From an uncultured Sulfurovum sp. (lineage in GTDB: Bacteria > Campylobacterota > Campylobacteria > Campylobacterales > Sulfurovaceae): a DNA stretch of 43,980 bases. The translations under genes were made by a program, and so were the position numbers. Shown one piece after another: positions 1 to 8,955 of the stretch. The stretch spans positions 1 to 43,980 of the forward strand of contig CACVAP010000017.1 of NCBI GenBank assembly GCA_902727895.1, given 5' to 3'. The notes under the pieces were generated by a model. That model made no database searches and was not told where the DNA came from. It saw only the letters and a program-made list of their open reading frames with translations. Positions within the stretch are counted from its first letter, which is position 1, and each line of letters begins with the position of its first letter.

Positions 1-1716
1 TAACGAGATATTGTCGAAGTCTCCACCAGCTGAGGTAAAGAGGGTAATTCCTAATAACTCATTGTCTGGTTCAAGAATTCTAAGTTTCTCTTCAATATTT
101 ATTTTATAGTGTACAAAAGAACCATCTTTAGTATCTAAGTAGTAGTCAGTTGGCCCAGGGTGGTTATGAAGATAACCATCTAGCGTCATTGGATCTGTAG
201 GAACTGCATTACCACTAAAATCATTACGACCATTAGTCATGTGATTCATGTAAGAAGAAAAGATAATTCTTCGATTACCATTGGCAGTTTTTAGTTTTAC
301 CCCAAAGTTACCAACATGTGAGGCTGTTCCAATTCTTGTATCTAGTACTAAGTATCTCAATTTTTTATCAGGGTTATTAAAGGAAAAGTAAGAGAAGTCT
401 CCCCTTTGAGCGCGCACTGAATGTGCACTTCCTTCTGCGCCGACATTAATGAGGGAAACAGGTGTACCATTATGGAACCATTCCTGCTGGAAACCATTTT
501 CAGGGTTTTCAGCATTTTCATAGTGAATAGTAGTCGCTTCTACATCTTGTACCGTAAAGTTAATGGTTTTTCTATAAGATGTTGCAAAGTAAGCACGAAT
601 TTCATAATTACCAGGAAGTAGCCCATCAAAGTTGAGTGTACCAGATACAGAACTTTGTGCATATTTCCATTGAATTGCATCTTCATGCTCATGACCTGAG
701 CCTGCTGTAAAGACACCAATCCAGTCACTACCTGTTCCACGCATTTTATCAAAGTCAACATGTATTAATTCTTGTGGATCATAAACTTCTTTATGACTCG
801 TTAAAACAACTTCTGTATTTTCAACAGAAAAAGCATGACTGGCTTCTATGTTGTATGAATTGTTAAAGAATGCACGTACTTCATAATCTCCTTCAGGCAA
901 AGCTTCAAATGTTTGGCTTCCAGATACGTTACTATTTGCCCATTCCCATTGAATTACATTAGCCCAATTACTCACACTTCCTGCTGGATAAATAGCTATC
1001 CAATCTTCTTCATTTCCTGACATATCATCAAATACAGTAACAATCTGTTCATCGTGTGAATAGGTGTCTTTGGTTGTTTCAATAGTTGCTACAACATTGT
1101 TAGCTGTAACAGAAAAAGGTTGGCTGGCTTCCATTATAAGTGAATTGTTAAAGAAAACTCTTGCTTCATAGTCACCCACGGGTAAACCTTGAAATGTTTG
1201 TGTTCCATTTATTTCAGCAGCTATCCATTCCCATTTAACCATGTTTTGCCATGCTGTAGTACTTCCAGCAGGATAGATTCCTATCCAGTCATTGGCATTA
1301 CCTGCCATATTGGCAAAGCTTGTCGTAACTAGCTCATTGAGTAAATATGTTTCTTTATCTGTTGTGACTGTTGCTGCAACAAGATTTGGCTCAACAGTAA
1401 ACTTTTTACTGGCTTCTAAAACAAATGAGTTATTATAGTAAGCTCTTATTTCATAGTCTCCTGCAGGCAAGGCATTAAAGGTAACAGTACCTGCTGCTAT
1501 GTCATCTGTCCAATCCCACTGAATCATGTTAGCCCAAGTATTCTCACTACCTTCTGCGTAAATTCCAATCCAGTCATCATTTAGTGATTCTAAGTCGCTG
1601 AAAGTTACAGTAATCTTCTGATTAGGGGTATAAGTATCTTTATTTGTTTCTACTGTAGCTGCATGAAGCATACTTATACAGAACAGTAAAAATATAGTTA
1701 TAAATCTGCGTGTCAT
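1..1716 (-). CDS. Secreted protein with four tandem beta-sandwich repeats (3' end outside window)
   Basis: This reading frame is open from an ATG at 1716 to the left edge (572 codons, no stop), so the C-terminus is missing. The first 19 residues (MTRRFITIFLLFCISMLHA) form a signal peptide. Four tandem units of about 94 residues follow, starting near 1656, 1374, 1092 and 810. Each opens with a segment like T-x-K-x-x-Y, then has a D-W-I-G-I-Y-x-A-G-S block, a Q-W-x-W/Y block, and a G-D/N-Y-E-x-R-A segment ending in an F-T/S-V strand. The pattern suggests an Ig- or SKICH-like all-beta fold. The last 180 visible residues are a different domain rich in Asn, Gly and aromatics, of unknown function. 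The gene lies at the end of the leftward polysaccharide arm, 107 bases after the acyltransferase, so it may be co-transcribed. An exported adhesin or enzyme-carrier role is a guess. Confidence 0.8.
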   Translation of the reverse strand, partial: MTRRFITIFLLFCISMLHAATVETNKDTYTPNQKITVTFSDLESLNDDWIGIYAEGSENTWANMIQWDWTDDIAAGTVTFNALPAGDYEIRAYYNNSFVLEASKKFTVEPNLVAATVTTDKETYLLNELVTTSFANMAGNANDWIGIYPAGSTTAWQNMVKWEWIAAEINGTQTFQGLPVGDYEARVFFNNSLIMEASQPFSVTANNVVATIETTKDTYSHDEQIVTVFDDMSGNEEDWIAIYPAGSVSNWANVIQWEWANSNVSGSQTFEALPEGDYEVRAFFNNSYNIEASHAFSVENTEVVLTSHKEVYDPQELIHVDFDKMRGTGSDWIGVFTAGSGHEHEDAIQWKYAQSSVSGTLNFDGLLPGNYEIRAYFATSYRKTINFTVQDVEATTIHYENAENPENGFQQEWFHNGTPVSLINVGAEGSAHSVRAQRGDFSYFSFNNPDKKLRYLVLDTRIGTASHVGNFGVKLKTANGNRRIIFSSYMNHMTNGRNDFSGNAVPTDPMTLDGYLHNHPGPTDYYLDTKDGSFVHYKINIEEKLRILEPDNELLGITLFTSAGGDFDNISL

Positions 1717-1823
1717 CTGTCATCCTTGTATTTTTATATGTTTTATAATATTATTTAACATGTAATTATATTATATTTTATTTAAAAAATCCTAAAGATA
1801 CACTTACTTTAAGATTAATAAAT

Positions 1824-2798
1824 TTATTTAGGGTAAAGAATCTTGTTAATATTGAAGTGATAAACTATTTTAATAATTATAGAAGTGATTATGAGAACTA
1901 GTAAAAATTTCACTATGCCTTCGGTAAAAGTTGTCCACTCATAAAAAAGGTTTAATGCTTGAATAATAAAAGGATGAATGGTAAAAATAGCCAAAGAATA
2001 TTTTCCAAACTTTGTAAAGAAGTTTATGTTTTTACTCCATGAAATAAGGGTAAAAAAGCTTAGAATCATAATAATGTCTTGTAAAATAAAATTAAAAGGA
2101 TTGTCCCAAATATTAGGAAAAATAGCAGATGCTAAAGAGAAGTCTGAACCGTAGGAAAGGTAAAGGCTTAAAAGAAAAAGACTACTTACAAGCCAACTAG
2201 GATATTTTGTATAATTCACATTTTTATAGATATATTGAACAACAACACCAATAACAAATAGATAAATAGAGATATAGGAGCTTAATGGAAAATAGAAGAG
2301 ATAGGCTTTAGGTATAAATGGAATAAGTATATGTCCTAGAAACATGAGTGAAAAAAAGATAATTTTGATTTTTTTAGATAGGGTATTAAAAAGCATAATT
2401 AATAAAACGGTAAACATTAATGCAGGGAAAAACCATAAGATTCTAAAACCTGTATCTATTTTAAGTAGAGCTGAACTTCCTATAGCCCAAGAGCTTAGGG
2501 CTGAAATAGGATTAAATTGTTGTTCTAAAATACTATAGGCTAATAAGGCAATGAGAAAAAATATGGTGTATGGTATGTAGATACGTTTTAGATTCTTTTT
2601 AATAGTTTTGTAGTTTAAAGTATCGTTATTAAATAAAAATGGAAGTAGTAAAAATGAAACAACATGAAAAGAATAAAGGGTGGAATGAAGAGAACCAACC
2701 TGTTCTAGAAGTTGTGAAATATGTCCAAAAACTATGAGTAGAATAAGCAGACCTTTGAATCGGTCTGTTTCTTGAAAGGTGAGAGTATTAGAGCTCAA
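1824..2798 (-). CDS. Acyltransferase-3 family membrane protein
   Basis: This is a multi-pass membrane protein with many hydrophobic segments. It opens with the family hallmark D-R-F-K-G-L-L-I-L-L-I-V-F-G-H, whose His is the conserved acceptor-site residue of acyltransferase-3 (NodX/OafA-like) enzymes. Such proteins O-acetylate or otherwise acylate sugars of surface glycans at the inner membrane. Its place in a polysaccharide locus fits. Start choice: an ATG at 2876 would overlap the preceding gene by 89 bases and add a polar leader absent from the family. A TTG at 2798 overlaps by only 11 bases and places the hallmark near residue 8, so I prefer it (324 aa), although its ribosome site is weak. 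The acyl donor and target cannot be read from the sequence. Confidence 0.8.
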   Translation of the reverse strand: MSSNTLTFQETDRFKGLLILLIVFGHISQLLEQVGSLHSTLYSFHVVSFLLLPFLFNNDTLNYKTIKKNLKRIYIPYTIFFLIALLAYSILEQQFNPISALSSWAIGSSALLKIDTGFRILWFFPALMFTVLLIMLFNTLSKKIKIIFFSLMFLGHILIPFIPKAYLFYFPLSSYISIYLFVIGVVVQYIYKNVNYTKYPSWLVSSLFLLSLYLSYGSDFSLASAIFPNIWDNPFNFILQDIIMILSFFTLISWSKNINFFTKFGKYSLAIFTIHPFIIQALNLFYEWTTFTEGIVKFLLVLIITSIIIKIVYHFNINKILYPK

Positions 2799-3618
2799 TC
2801 TCGTGCCATGCTTGGGTATTGCACTCTCTAAAGGAAGTGAGTGCTTGGTCAATTTCATAAGACCAATGAAGAACAATAGGGTGAATAGTTGCAGTGGTAT
2901 GAGTTTGACTATAGATGTCTACCCCTAAACGTACTCTTTGGTATTCATGAAACTGTTCTGAAAATGAGACAAATAGTACATTGGTGTCTGATTTCTGATG
3001 TAGTCTATCGTTAGCAAATTTAGCAACCATGTCTAAAAAAGAAGTTAAAATTAATCCACAACGTGGGATAATTTTTCCATCATCATTGACAAATCCTGCT
3101 GCTAAATCGTGTTTATACTCATCATCTTTTAGAAAAGCTTTACCATCAATATTAATAAAGCTGTCAGCAAGCTTTTCATTTTTTTTGAGGGCTTTGAAGG
3201 CTCTGTTTTTTAGATTACGTTCAGAAACTAAACGAATAGACTCTGAGCGAATGTATTTTTGTCCTTCAACCATTTCATCAATGAACTCTTCAGCAGTAAC
3301 CATGGCATCTTCATCTAAGTTATTGAGTAAAATAGTTGGAATAATTTTAAATTTATGTTGATGCTCTTGGATTATTTCTCGACAAAGTTCATTCGCAAAA
3401 CTCATATTTCTTTTTGCCCATACTTTATTTTCTTCTTCTATAGGTAAAGAAAAATGTGCAATTTCAAGAACAATAACCATAGGTTCTTGTCTTTGTTGAA
3501 GTTGTTTATTAATGAGATTTTTTAGAGCAGCAAGTTTAGTACTTAACCACTCCTCATAGCTTACGGTTGGAGCCGAATAGTTTTTTTCATTAGTGGGTGT
3601 GAGACAGACTTCTATAAT
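2788..3618 (-). CDS. Putative GT-A-like glycosyltransferase (rhamnosyltransferase-like), probable ATT start
   Basis: The first in-frame ATG is at 3480, but clear coding sequence extends upstream to 3618, directly after the stop of the previous gene and in the same frame. There is no ATG, GTG or TTG between 3618 and 3480. An AAAGGA ribosome site (spanning the upstream stop region) sits about 3 bases before an ATT codon at 3618-3616. The added residues contain Y-E-E-W-L followed by L-I-N-K-Q and then V-I-V-L-E. This resembles the start of putative rhamnosyltransferases, and N-L-D-E-D-A-M-V further on could be their D-x-D-D-A metal motif. The length (277 aa with the ATT start) suits that family. 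The family call is weak, but a sugar-transfer role fits the context. Readthrough of the upstream TAA is the alternative to ATT initiation. Confidence 0.55.
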   Translation of the reverse strand: MIEVCLTPTNEKNYSAPTVSYEEWLSTKLAALKNLINKQLQQRQEPMVIVLEIAHFSLPIEEENKVWAKRNMSFANELCREIIQEHQHKFKIIPTILLNNLDEDAMVTAEEFIDEMVEGQKYIRSESIRLVSERNLKNRAFKALKKNEKLADSFINIDGKAFLKDDEYKHDLAAGFVNDDGKIIPRCGLILTSFLDMVAKFANDRLHQKSDTNVLFVSFSEQFHEYQRVRLGVDIYSQTHTTATIHPIVLHWSYEIDQALTSFRECNTQAWHEIEL

Positions 3619-5358
3619 TTATCCTTTAGATTTTTTTGAGGTAAAATGTTCATACCAAAGTTGGAAAATAAATATTCTCCATAGTTTATATTTATAGGCA
3701 TCATTGCCAGCATAAAATTGATTTCGAATGTTGAGTATAGAGGCAGTATAAAAGATATTATCTTTATCTAACCTTTCTTTATTAATTTGTGAATATAAAA
3801 TTTCTTTAAGTTCATTTTTCATCCATGAGCCAAAAGGAATATTAAATCCACATTTTGGACGTTCTATAAGTTCTTTTGGAATATATTGATAGGCAATTTC
3901 CTTGAGTAGATATTTTTTAGTTCCGTTCTTAATTTTAATACTAGAAGGTACTTTTGCCATGTAATCTACAAGTTCTGTGTTTAGATAAGGAGTTGAAAGT
4001 TTTATGTTTTGATGGTTCATTGAGGCATAACTTTTAATCAATTCTCCATCAACCATAGTGGTTTTAAAATAAGTCCCAATGATTTCATCAACCGACTCTG
4101 CTGAACCTTGAAAATTGATTTTATCAAAACTTGTTAAGATAGGTTTATTATAATCTTTTATATGTAAGTGTAGCTCTTTTTCTAAAAATAGTGTATTTCG
4201 TGCTTGTATCATTTGTGGAATATTTTTAGCCAAAAGAATTTTCATTAACTTATTGTACTTGTTGGGAAAGTTGTTGTGGTTTTTTAAATAAGGAATTTTA
4301 TCTATAGGAACTTTTTTTAAAGGCTGGGCGATAAACTGCTTAAGTAAGTAAGGAACTTTTTTGAGTCGCTCAAAGGTATGCACATCTGCAGCTGTTGCAA
4401 ATACCTCATCCCCACCATCTCCTGCTATAAGATTGTCAATATTATTTTTTTTAAGAAGTTGAGCTGTTAGCATGGTAGGAGAAGAAGCATGATCTGCAAA
4501 TGGTTCATCATATACTTCACATATTTTAGGAATAAGCTCTAACGCATCTTTAGCTGTAAAATAATGTTCATTATGATTGGTACCTAAATGTTTAGCAACC
4601 TCTTTAGCATAGGGAGCTTCATTCATCTCATTATGATGAAACCCAATGGTAAAAGTATTGATTTTTGTATTACTTTGTGCTTGTGCAATGGCGACAAGGG
4701 TAGAACTATCATATCCTCCACTAAGTGCAACTCCATACTGAGTATTGCGAGTATTTTGTGCAATACTACTTTTTAAAAGCTCATGGGCAGTATAAAGGGT
4801 TTCTTTCTCATTACTTATATGCTTTTCTTGATTGTAACAGGACTCTAATTTCCAATAATTATGAGAGGAGTAGCTAGTTGTATTTATATCACATAGAATA
4901 TATTCTCCTGACTGAACCTTGTAACAGTCCTTGAAAATAGTGTTAGGTTGAAGCACAAATCCAAACTGTAAATAGTTTGCCAAAGAATTAGGATTAATCG
5001 TTAATTGAATCTCTTCTGTGTTGTCAAAATCTTGCAGATGCGTACCAAAAACAAAACTTTCATGACCCTGAGAATAGTAAAGAGGTTGTATCCCAATTTT
5101 ATCTTTAGCAATAAAGAGTTGTTTTTTTTCTTTGTCATAAATAATTAAAGAGAAGCTTCCCTCTAATTCTTGTAAAAAGGTTATTCCTTTTTCTTCATAG
5201 GCTTTAGCCAATAGTTCAATTTTATTTATACTATTAAATAAAGTCCCATTAAAGAGTAAGTAAAATTTTTCATTATCTATAATATTGATATTTTTTGACT
5301 TATTTAGTAGTAAAAGTTCTTGAGTTTTATAATTAATAGTTGCTAAGAATGTTTGCAT
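3619..5358 (-). CDS. Asparagine synthetase-like protein lacking the glutaminase cysteine
   Basis: The protein has 579 residues and both domains of glutamine-dependent asparagine synthetase, but starts M-Q-T-F instead of M-C-G-I. The Cys2 nucleophile that hydrolyses glutamine is therefore absent. The synthetase half is well kept: the ATP-binding loop A-L-S-G-G-Y-D-S-S lies near residue 212, and G-D-G-G-D-E-V-F follows about 100 residues later. It ends in the usual L-W-Y-E-H-F-type tail. It could still adenylate a carboxylate and use free ammonia or another amine. It is close to the complete AsnB at 8956 and abuts the next synthetase-like gene with TAA directly followed by ATG. Homologues in polysaccharide loci are thought to amidate uronic acids or related sugars; that role here is inference. 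Confidence 0.88.
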   Translation of the reverse strand: MQTFLATINYKTQELLLLNKSKNINIIDNEKFYLLFNGTLFNSINKIELLAKAYEEKGITFLQELEGSFSLIIYDKEKKQLFIAKDKIGIQPLYYSQGHESFVFGTHLQDFDNTEEIQLTINPNSLANYLQFGFVLQPNTIFKDCYKVQSGEYILCDINTTSYSSHNYWKLESCYNQEKHISNEKETLYTAHELLKSSIAQNTRNTQYGVALSGGYDSSTLVAIAQAQSNTKINTFTIGFHHNEMNEAPYAKEVAKHLGTNHNEHYFTAKDALELIPKICEVYDEPFADHASSPTMLTAQLLKKNNIDNLIAGDGGDEVFATAADVHTFERLKKVPYLLKQFIAQPLKKVPIDKIPYLKNHNNFPNKYNKLMKILLAKNIPQMIQARNTLFLEKELHLHIKDYNKPILTSFDKINFQGSAESVDEIIGTYFKTTMVDGELIKSYASMNHQNIKLSTPYLNTELVDYMAKVPSSIKIKNGTKKYLLKEIAYQYIPKELIERPKCGFNIPFGSWMKNELKEILYSQINKERLDKDNIFYTASILNIRNQFYAGNDAYKYKLWRIFIFQLWYEHFTSKKSKG

Positions 5359-6840
5359 TTAATTATCTCTTTTTATATATTTATTTTTATTATACCAAGT
5401 ACTAATTAGATAAAGTCGTTGAATTAGTATACGACTTTTTTTGTTACTATGACTGTCTTTAAATAGTTTGGTTAACAATTTATTTATAGTATTTTCATTC
5501 CAAAGTCTACTATGAATTATTTCATCAGTTACTTCTTCTTTCATCACTTCTAAAATGGAAAAAAAGTCAAAAGAAAATGCTTTTTTACCAAGTTTATCAG
5601 AGTCTAATCCAATTTTATCTTTAAGAATTTTTCGTAAAATAAGTTTGTTTTTTAACTTGCGCCTATCAAAAAGATATTTTTCTGGTACTTTAGTAAAGTA
5701 GGCTGCAACTTCAGTATCACACCATGGTAGTATAAGGTTTGCATTGTTAAGCGAAGCAAGATTTCGTACTTTTCTAATAACCCTATCTGACTCTACAAAG
5801 GATCCCCACGTATCAGCTCTAATATCAAGGTAGTCCCAATCTTTTCGTTCTTGCGTAGATGCTTTCCAATGGGGGTAGACACTGGAAGCTTTTGAAAACA
5901 ATTTTTTACTATCAGAGAAAGAGAAACCACTTAGTCCAGCCCATTCACTTTTAGTAAGCGTAATATTTCGTAATTTATTGGTTGAACTTAAGGTATCGGT
6001 AATCTTTCTAAATTGATGTAAATTAGAGAAGAACTTTTGATGACGATATTCTGCTTGGCTTGGGATATGTCCTATATAGACATCATTGCCACTTCCATCT
6101 ATAATATTACTATGCTTAAATTCAATTTGCGTTTCATAGATTGGATAAGCAAGGGTGACATTATCAATGGAAGGAAGAGGTATATTTTCAAAATAGCTGT
6201 GAATACTTTGAATATGTTGGGGTAGGATTTTTTTTGGAATATAAAGCTTTTGATGTTTAAAGCCTAATTTCTTAGCTATTTTTTCTGAAATTTCACTTTC
6301 ATCATTCTCATTATTACTTTGATGGGTAATACAAGTAATATTGTTTTGATAACCAGCTTCTGCTAAAGCCAGTGCTATCATGTTACTGTCTTTCCCTGCA
6401 CTGTGAAAAAGATAGGAGTCTTGTTGAATATCGAGTGTAGAGAGTGTTGCCTTTGTTAATAACCCTAGGATATATTTTTCATCAATATCCATTTCTTTTT
6501 TACGTTCCTCATTTTTAAAAGGGAACTTATGAGAGAAGCTCAGTTCAATAGTATTATTTTTACTTTCTACTTTTGCTATATCTCCTATACCTACAATAAA
6601 AATATTTTCATAAACAGTATGAGGTAAAGGTACTATTCCTGACTGTAGAAGAAAAGAGATACTTTCATCTCTTACTTGTAAAGGGGTGATTACTTCTGGA
6701 TGTTCTAATAATACTTTAATAGATGTACCGTATAAAAGGTGTTTCTTATCGCTTGATAGATAAATATAGACAGGAAACTGAGCTGCTAAATCAGAACGAA
6801 TGGTTATACTGGGATTATTTAAACTATATTTGCTAATCAT
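5359..6840 (-). CDS. Degenerate asparagine synthetase-like protein
   Basis: This 493-residue protein is a more divergent member of the asparagine synthetase family. The N-terminal hydrolase domain is reduced to its second half (segments such as P-V-Y-I-Y-L and L-L-Y-G-T-S), with no catalytic Cys. The ATP loop is altered to S-A-G-K-D-S (residues 147-152) from the usual S-G-G-x-D-S. The D-G-G-D-E-V-F block has become D-G-S-G-N-D-V-Y. PP-loop chemistry may survive with a changed substrate, or the protein may be a partner for the neighbouring synthetases. The start overlaps the flippase stop by 8 bases and its stop abuts the next start, so it is firmly inside the operon. Confidence 0.8.
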   Translation of the reverse strand: MISKYSLNNPSITIRSDLAAQFPVYIYLSSDKKHLLYGTSIKVLLEHPEVITPLQVRDESISFLLQSGIVPLPHTVYENIFIVGIGDIAKVESKNNTIELSFSHKFPFKNEERKKEMDIDEKYILGLLTKATLSTLDIQQDSYLFHSAGKDSNMIALALAEAGYQNNITCITHQSNNENDESEISEKIAKKLGFKHQKLYIPKKILPQHIQSIHSYFENIPLPSIDNVTLAYPIYETQIEFKHSNIIDGSGNDVYIGHIPSQAEYRHQKFFSNLHQFRKITDTLSSTNKLRNITLTKSEWAGLSGFSFSDSKKLFSKASSVYPHWKASTQERKDWDYLDIRADTWGSFVESDRVIRKVRNLASLNNANLILPWCDTEVAAYFTKVPEKYLFDRRKLKNKLILRKILKDKIGLDSDKLGKKAFSFDFFSILEVMKEEVTDEIIHSRLWNENTINKLLTKLFKDSHSNKKSRILIQRLYLISTWYNKNKYIKRDN

Positions 6841-8116
6841 TTTTAATCTTTACTTTTTTATTTTTTTCTTCTTGAATTGCTTGGTTTACGTAGTACCATA
6901 AAAACAGAGTATGAACAAATATTATAATTAAAAAAGAGATAACTAAGCCCGTTTCTTTAAAAAAATAAATACTAAGTGGAACAATGAGTAAGTCAACTAA
7001 AACAGTATAGTTCATTACTCTAATAAATTCTTGTTTACGGTGCATAATAATAAGTGAATTTGAGAGTAAAGCCCCAAAAGGTAATATCAATATACGTAAT
7101 AAAAAGATGCTTAATAAAAAAGATATTTGTGCGTTATATTCACCATGTACTAGCTGAATTATCTCTTCAATAAAGTATTGAGAAAAGAGGAGAAAGACTG
7201 AGGCTAATGCTATGAAAATAAGTGATACTTTTTTAAGAAAATCAACATAAATCTCAAAATTATCTTTAAATTTTCTGGCTAAATAAGGATAAATAGTTTG
7301 GTTTATGGGATTGAAAACTCCTCCAATAGCCAACACAATCTTTTCTACAATAGAGTAATATCCAACGGCTACATTATTTGTCATTACTCCTAACAATACG
7401 ATATTTGTAGTGGTATACATAGAAACATAAAATCTTGACAAGAAGACATGCCAGCCATCAATAAGGTAATGGGTAATGGTTGCCCAATTTTGAAATTTAA
7501 AAGAGAGGTTAAATTGTTGTTTTATTAGAACGAGAGAAGCAATTCCTGCAATGATAGAACCTACTGAGAAAAATAGAGGTACAAGGTACGCATCATTTTG
7601 TTCTTGAACAAAAACAAAAATCGCAATGGTAAATATAAGTTTTGATAAAAAGTTTAGATAAGTAATGTATTTCATTCTTTCCATACCTTGAAAAAACCAA
7701 ACTGGAAATAAAAACTGCCCAATAACTGACCCAAAGGTTAAGAGATAGATTTCCCAGTGGGCTGAAAGTTTGTTAAAGCTAAATACAATAGCTGTTAAAA
7801 GAAAAAGACTTATGAGTAATAATAGAAACTTGATGCTCATAACTGAAGAGAATATTTCAGTGATTTTAAGATGATTTTTTCTGTGTATGGAAATCTCTTT
7901 TGTGGCTGTTAAATTAAATCCATAATCCGTTAAAATTCCAAAATAGGCAATGGTAGCTGTAGCAAATGCTAAAAGACCAAAATATTCGATACCTAGTACT
8001 TTTACCAAGTAAGGTAAAGTAAGAAGTGGTAGAATATAATTTCCAGCCTGTAATAAAGATAAAGATACAAAATTAGATTTCATTGTACTGTATTCTTTTT
8101 TTGTTGATTGACTCAT
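6833..8116 (-). CDS. Oligosaccharide flippase (Wzx-like, polysaccharide transport family)
   Basis: The protein has 427 residues with about twelve hydrophobic segments and the typical N-terminal pattern N-Y-I-L-P-L-L-T-L-P-Y-L, then Y-F-G-L-L-A-F-A and D-Y-G-F-N-L-T-A-T. These are standard in Wzx/RfbX flippases that move lipid-linked oligosaccharide units to the periplasmic face of the inner membrane. It is the first gene of the leftward arm, divergent from the methyltransferase at 8248, with promoters presumably in the 131-base AT-rich gap. Downstream it overlaps the first synthetase-like gene by 8 bases. An in-frame ATG at 8083 is an alternative start that would remove a polar leader. Confidence 0.9.
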   Translation of the reverse strand: MSQSTKKEYSTMKSNFVSLSLLQAGNYILPLLTLPYLVKVLGIEYFGLLAFATATIAYFGILTDYGFNLTATKEISIHRKNHLKITEIFSSVMSIKFLLLLISLFLLTAIVFSFNKLSAHWEIYLLTFGSVIGQFLFPVWFFQGMERMKYITYLNFLSKLIFTIAIFVFVQEQNDAYLVPLFFSVGSIIAGIASLVLIKQQFNLSFKFQNWATITHYLIDGWHVFLSRFYVSMYTTTNIVLLGVMTNNVAVGYYSIVEKIVLAIGGVFNPINQTIYPYLARKFKDNFEIYVDFLKKVSLIFIALASVFLLFSQYFIEEIIQLVHGEYNAQISFLLSIFLLRILILPFGALLSNSLIIMHRKQEFIRVMNYTVLVDLLIVPLSIYFFKETGLVISFLIIIFVHTLFLWYYVNQAIQEEKNKKVKIKND

Positions 8117-8247
8117 TTCTTAACTAATCCTAATTACATCATTTAATTTCTTTATAATATTAACACAAAATAATATAAAGTAATATAAAAAAAAGCTTAA
8201 ATATGTCATAATTCATCTTTAACTTAAGAAAAAATAAAGAGGTAATT

Positions 8248-8943
8248 ATGAGAGAAACACATACTAATGCAGATATGTCACACCAAAATGGAATTTTATA
8301 TAAAATAAGTGTTTTTTTTACATCATTAAAAAATAATGGCGTACTTCCTACTATTCGTAAAATTTCGCAGCGTATTGAATATAAACGAAAAGGCATCGAC
8401 TTTTCAACACAAAATATTTATGATTTAACGCGAACTGGAGAGTATCAAGAGCATGGTACAGCTTTGGTTTCTACCTCAATTGATTTTTTAACACAATTGT
8501 TAAATGATTTAGAAAAAGCTGTGGGAAAGCCAATAAATAAAGATGTTTTTGTGGATTATGGAAGTGGTAAAGGTGCTGCTATTATTCATGCTAAGCAACT
8601 GGGGTTTGAAAAAAGTATTGGCGTAGAGTTTGCTAAAGAATTGCATGACCAAGCTGAGCAAAATATAAAGAAGTTAAATTTAGAAAATGTTCACTCTTTA
8701 TATGCTGATGCGACTACTTATGTATTACCTAATGATATTTCTGTCATTTATTTATTTAACCCTTTTGATGAGGTGGTTATGACTAAGGTAATTGAAAACA
8801 TACAAAAACAACAAGAAAGCTTTGAAAGTGACGTTTATGTCATTTATGGTAATGCCTCTTGTACCGTACTTAGAGAAACATTTGAATTATTAGATGAACA
8901 AGTTTACCCCAGTGGTGCAAAAGCAGAATTTTATAAGATATAG
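8248..8943 (+). CDS. Class I SAM-dependent methyltransferase
   Basis: The central part carries a Rossmann methyltransferase signature: motif I V-D-Y-G-S-G-K-G-A-A, then G-V-E-F-A-K-E-L with the acidic residue that binds SAM ribose, A-D-A-T-T for the adenine-binding turn, and an N-P-F block after strand 4. The N-terminal 80 residues are charged and not recognised. The ATG is preceded by AGAGG at a spacing of about 6. A possible -10 box (CATAAT, 8207-8212) lies upstream. It is the first gene of the rightward arm and sits 12 bases before asnB. It may methylate a sugar or the product of the synthetases; the substrate cannot be inferred. Confidence 0.82.
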   Translation: MRETHTNADMSHQNGILYKISVFFTSLKNNGVLPTIRKISQRIEYKRKGIDFSTQNIYDLTRTGEYQEHGTALVSTSIDFLTQLLNDLEKAVGKPINKDVFVDYGSGKGAAIIHAKQLGFEKSIGVEFAKELHDQAEQNIKKLNLENVHSLYADATTYVLPNDISVIYLFNPFDEVVMTKVIENIQKQQESFESDVYVIYGNASCTVLRETFELLDEQVYPSGAKAEFYKI

Positions 8944-8955
8944 GGGAAGAAGTTA

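Noticed and set aside
421-761. Short open frames of 66 and 73 codons, one on each strand
   Set aside because: They lie inside the repeat-protein gene in other frames, have no ribosome site and no protein-like features.
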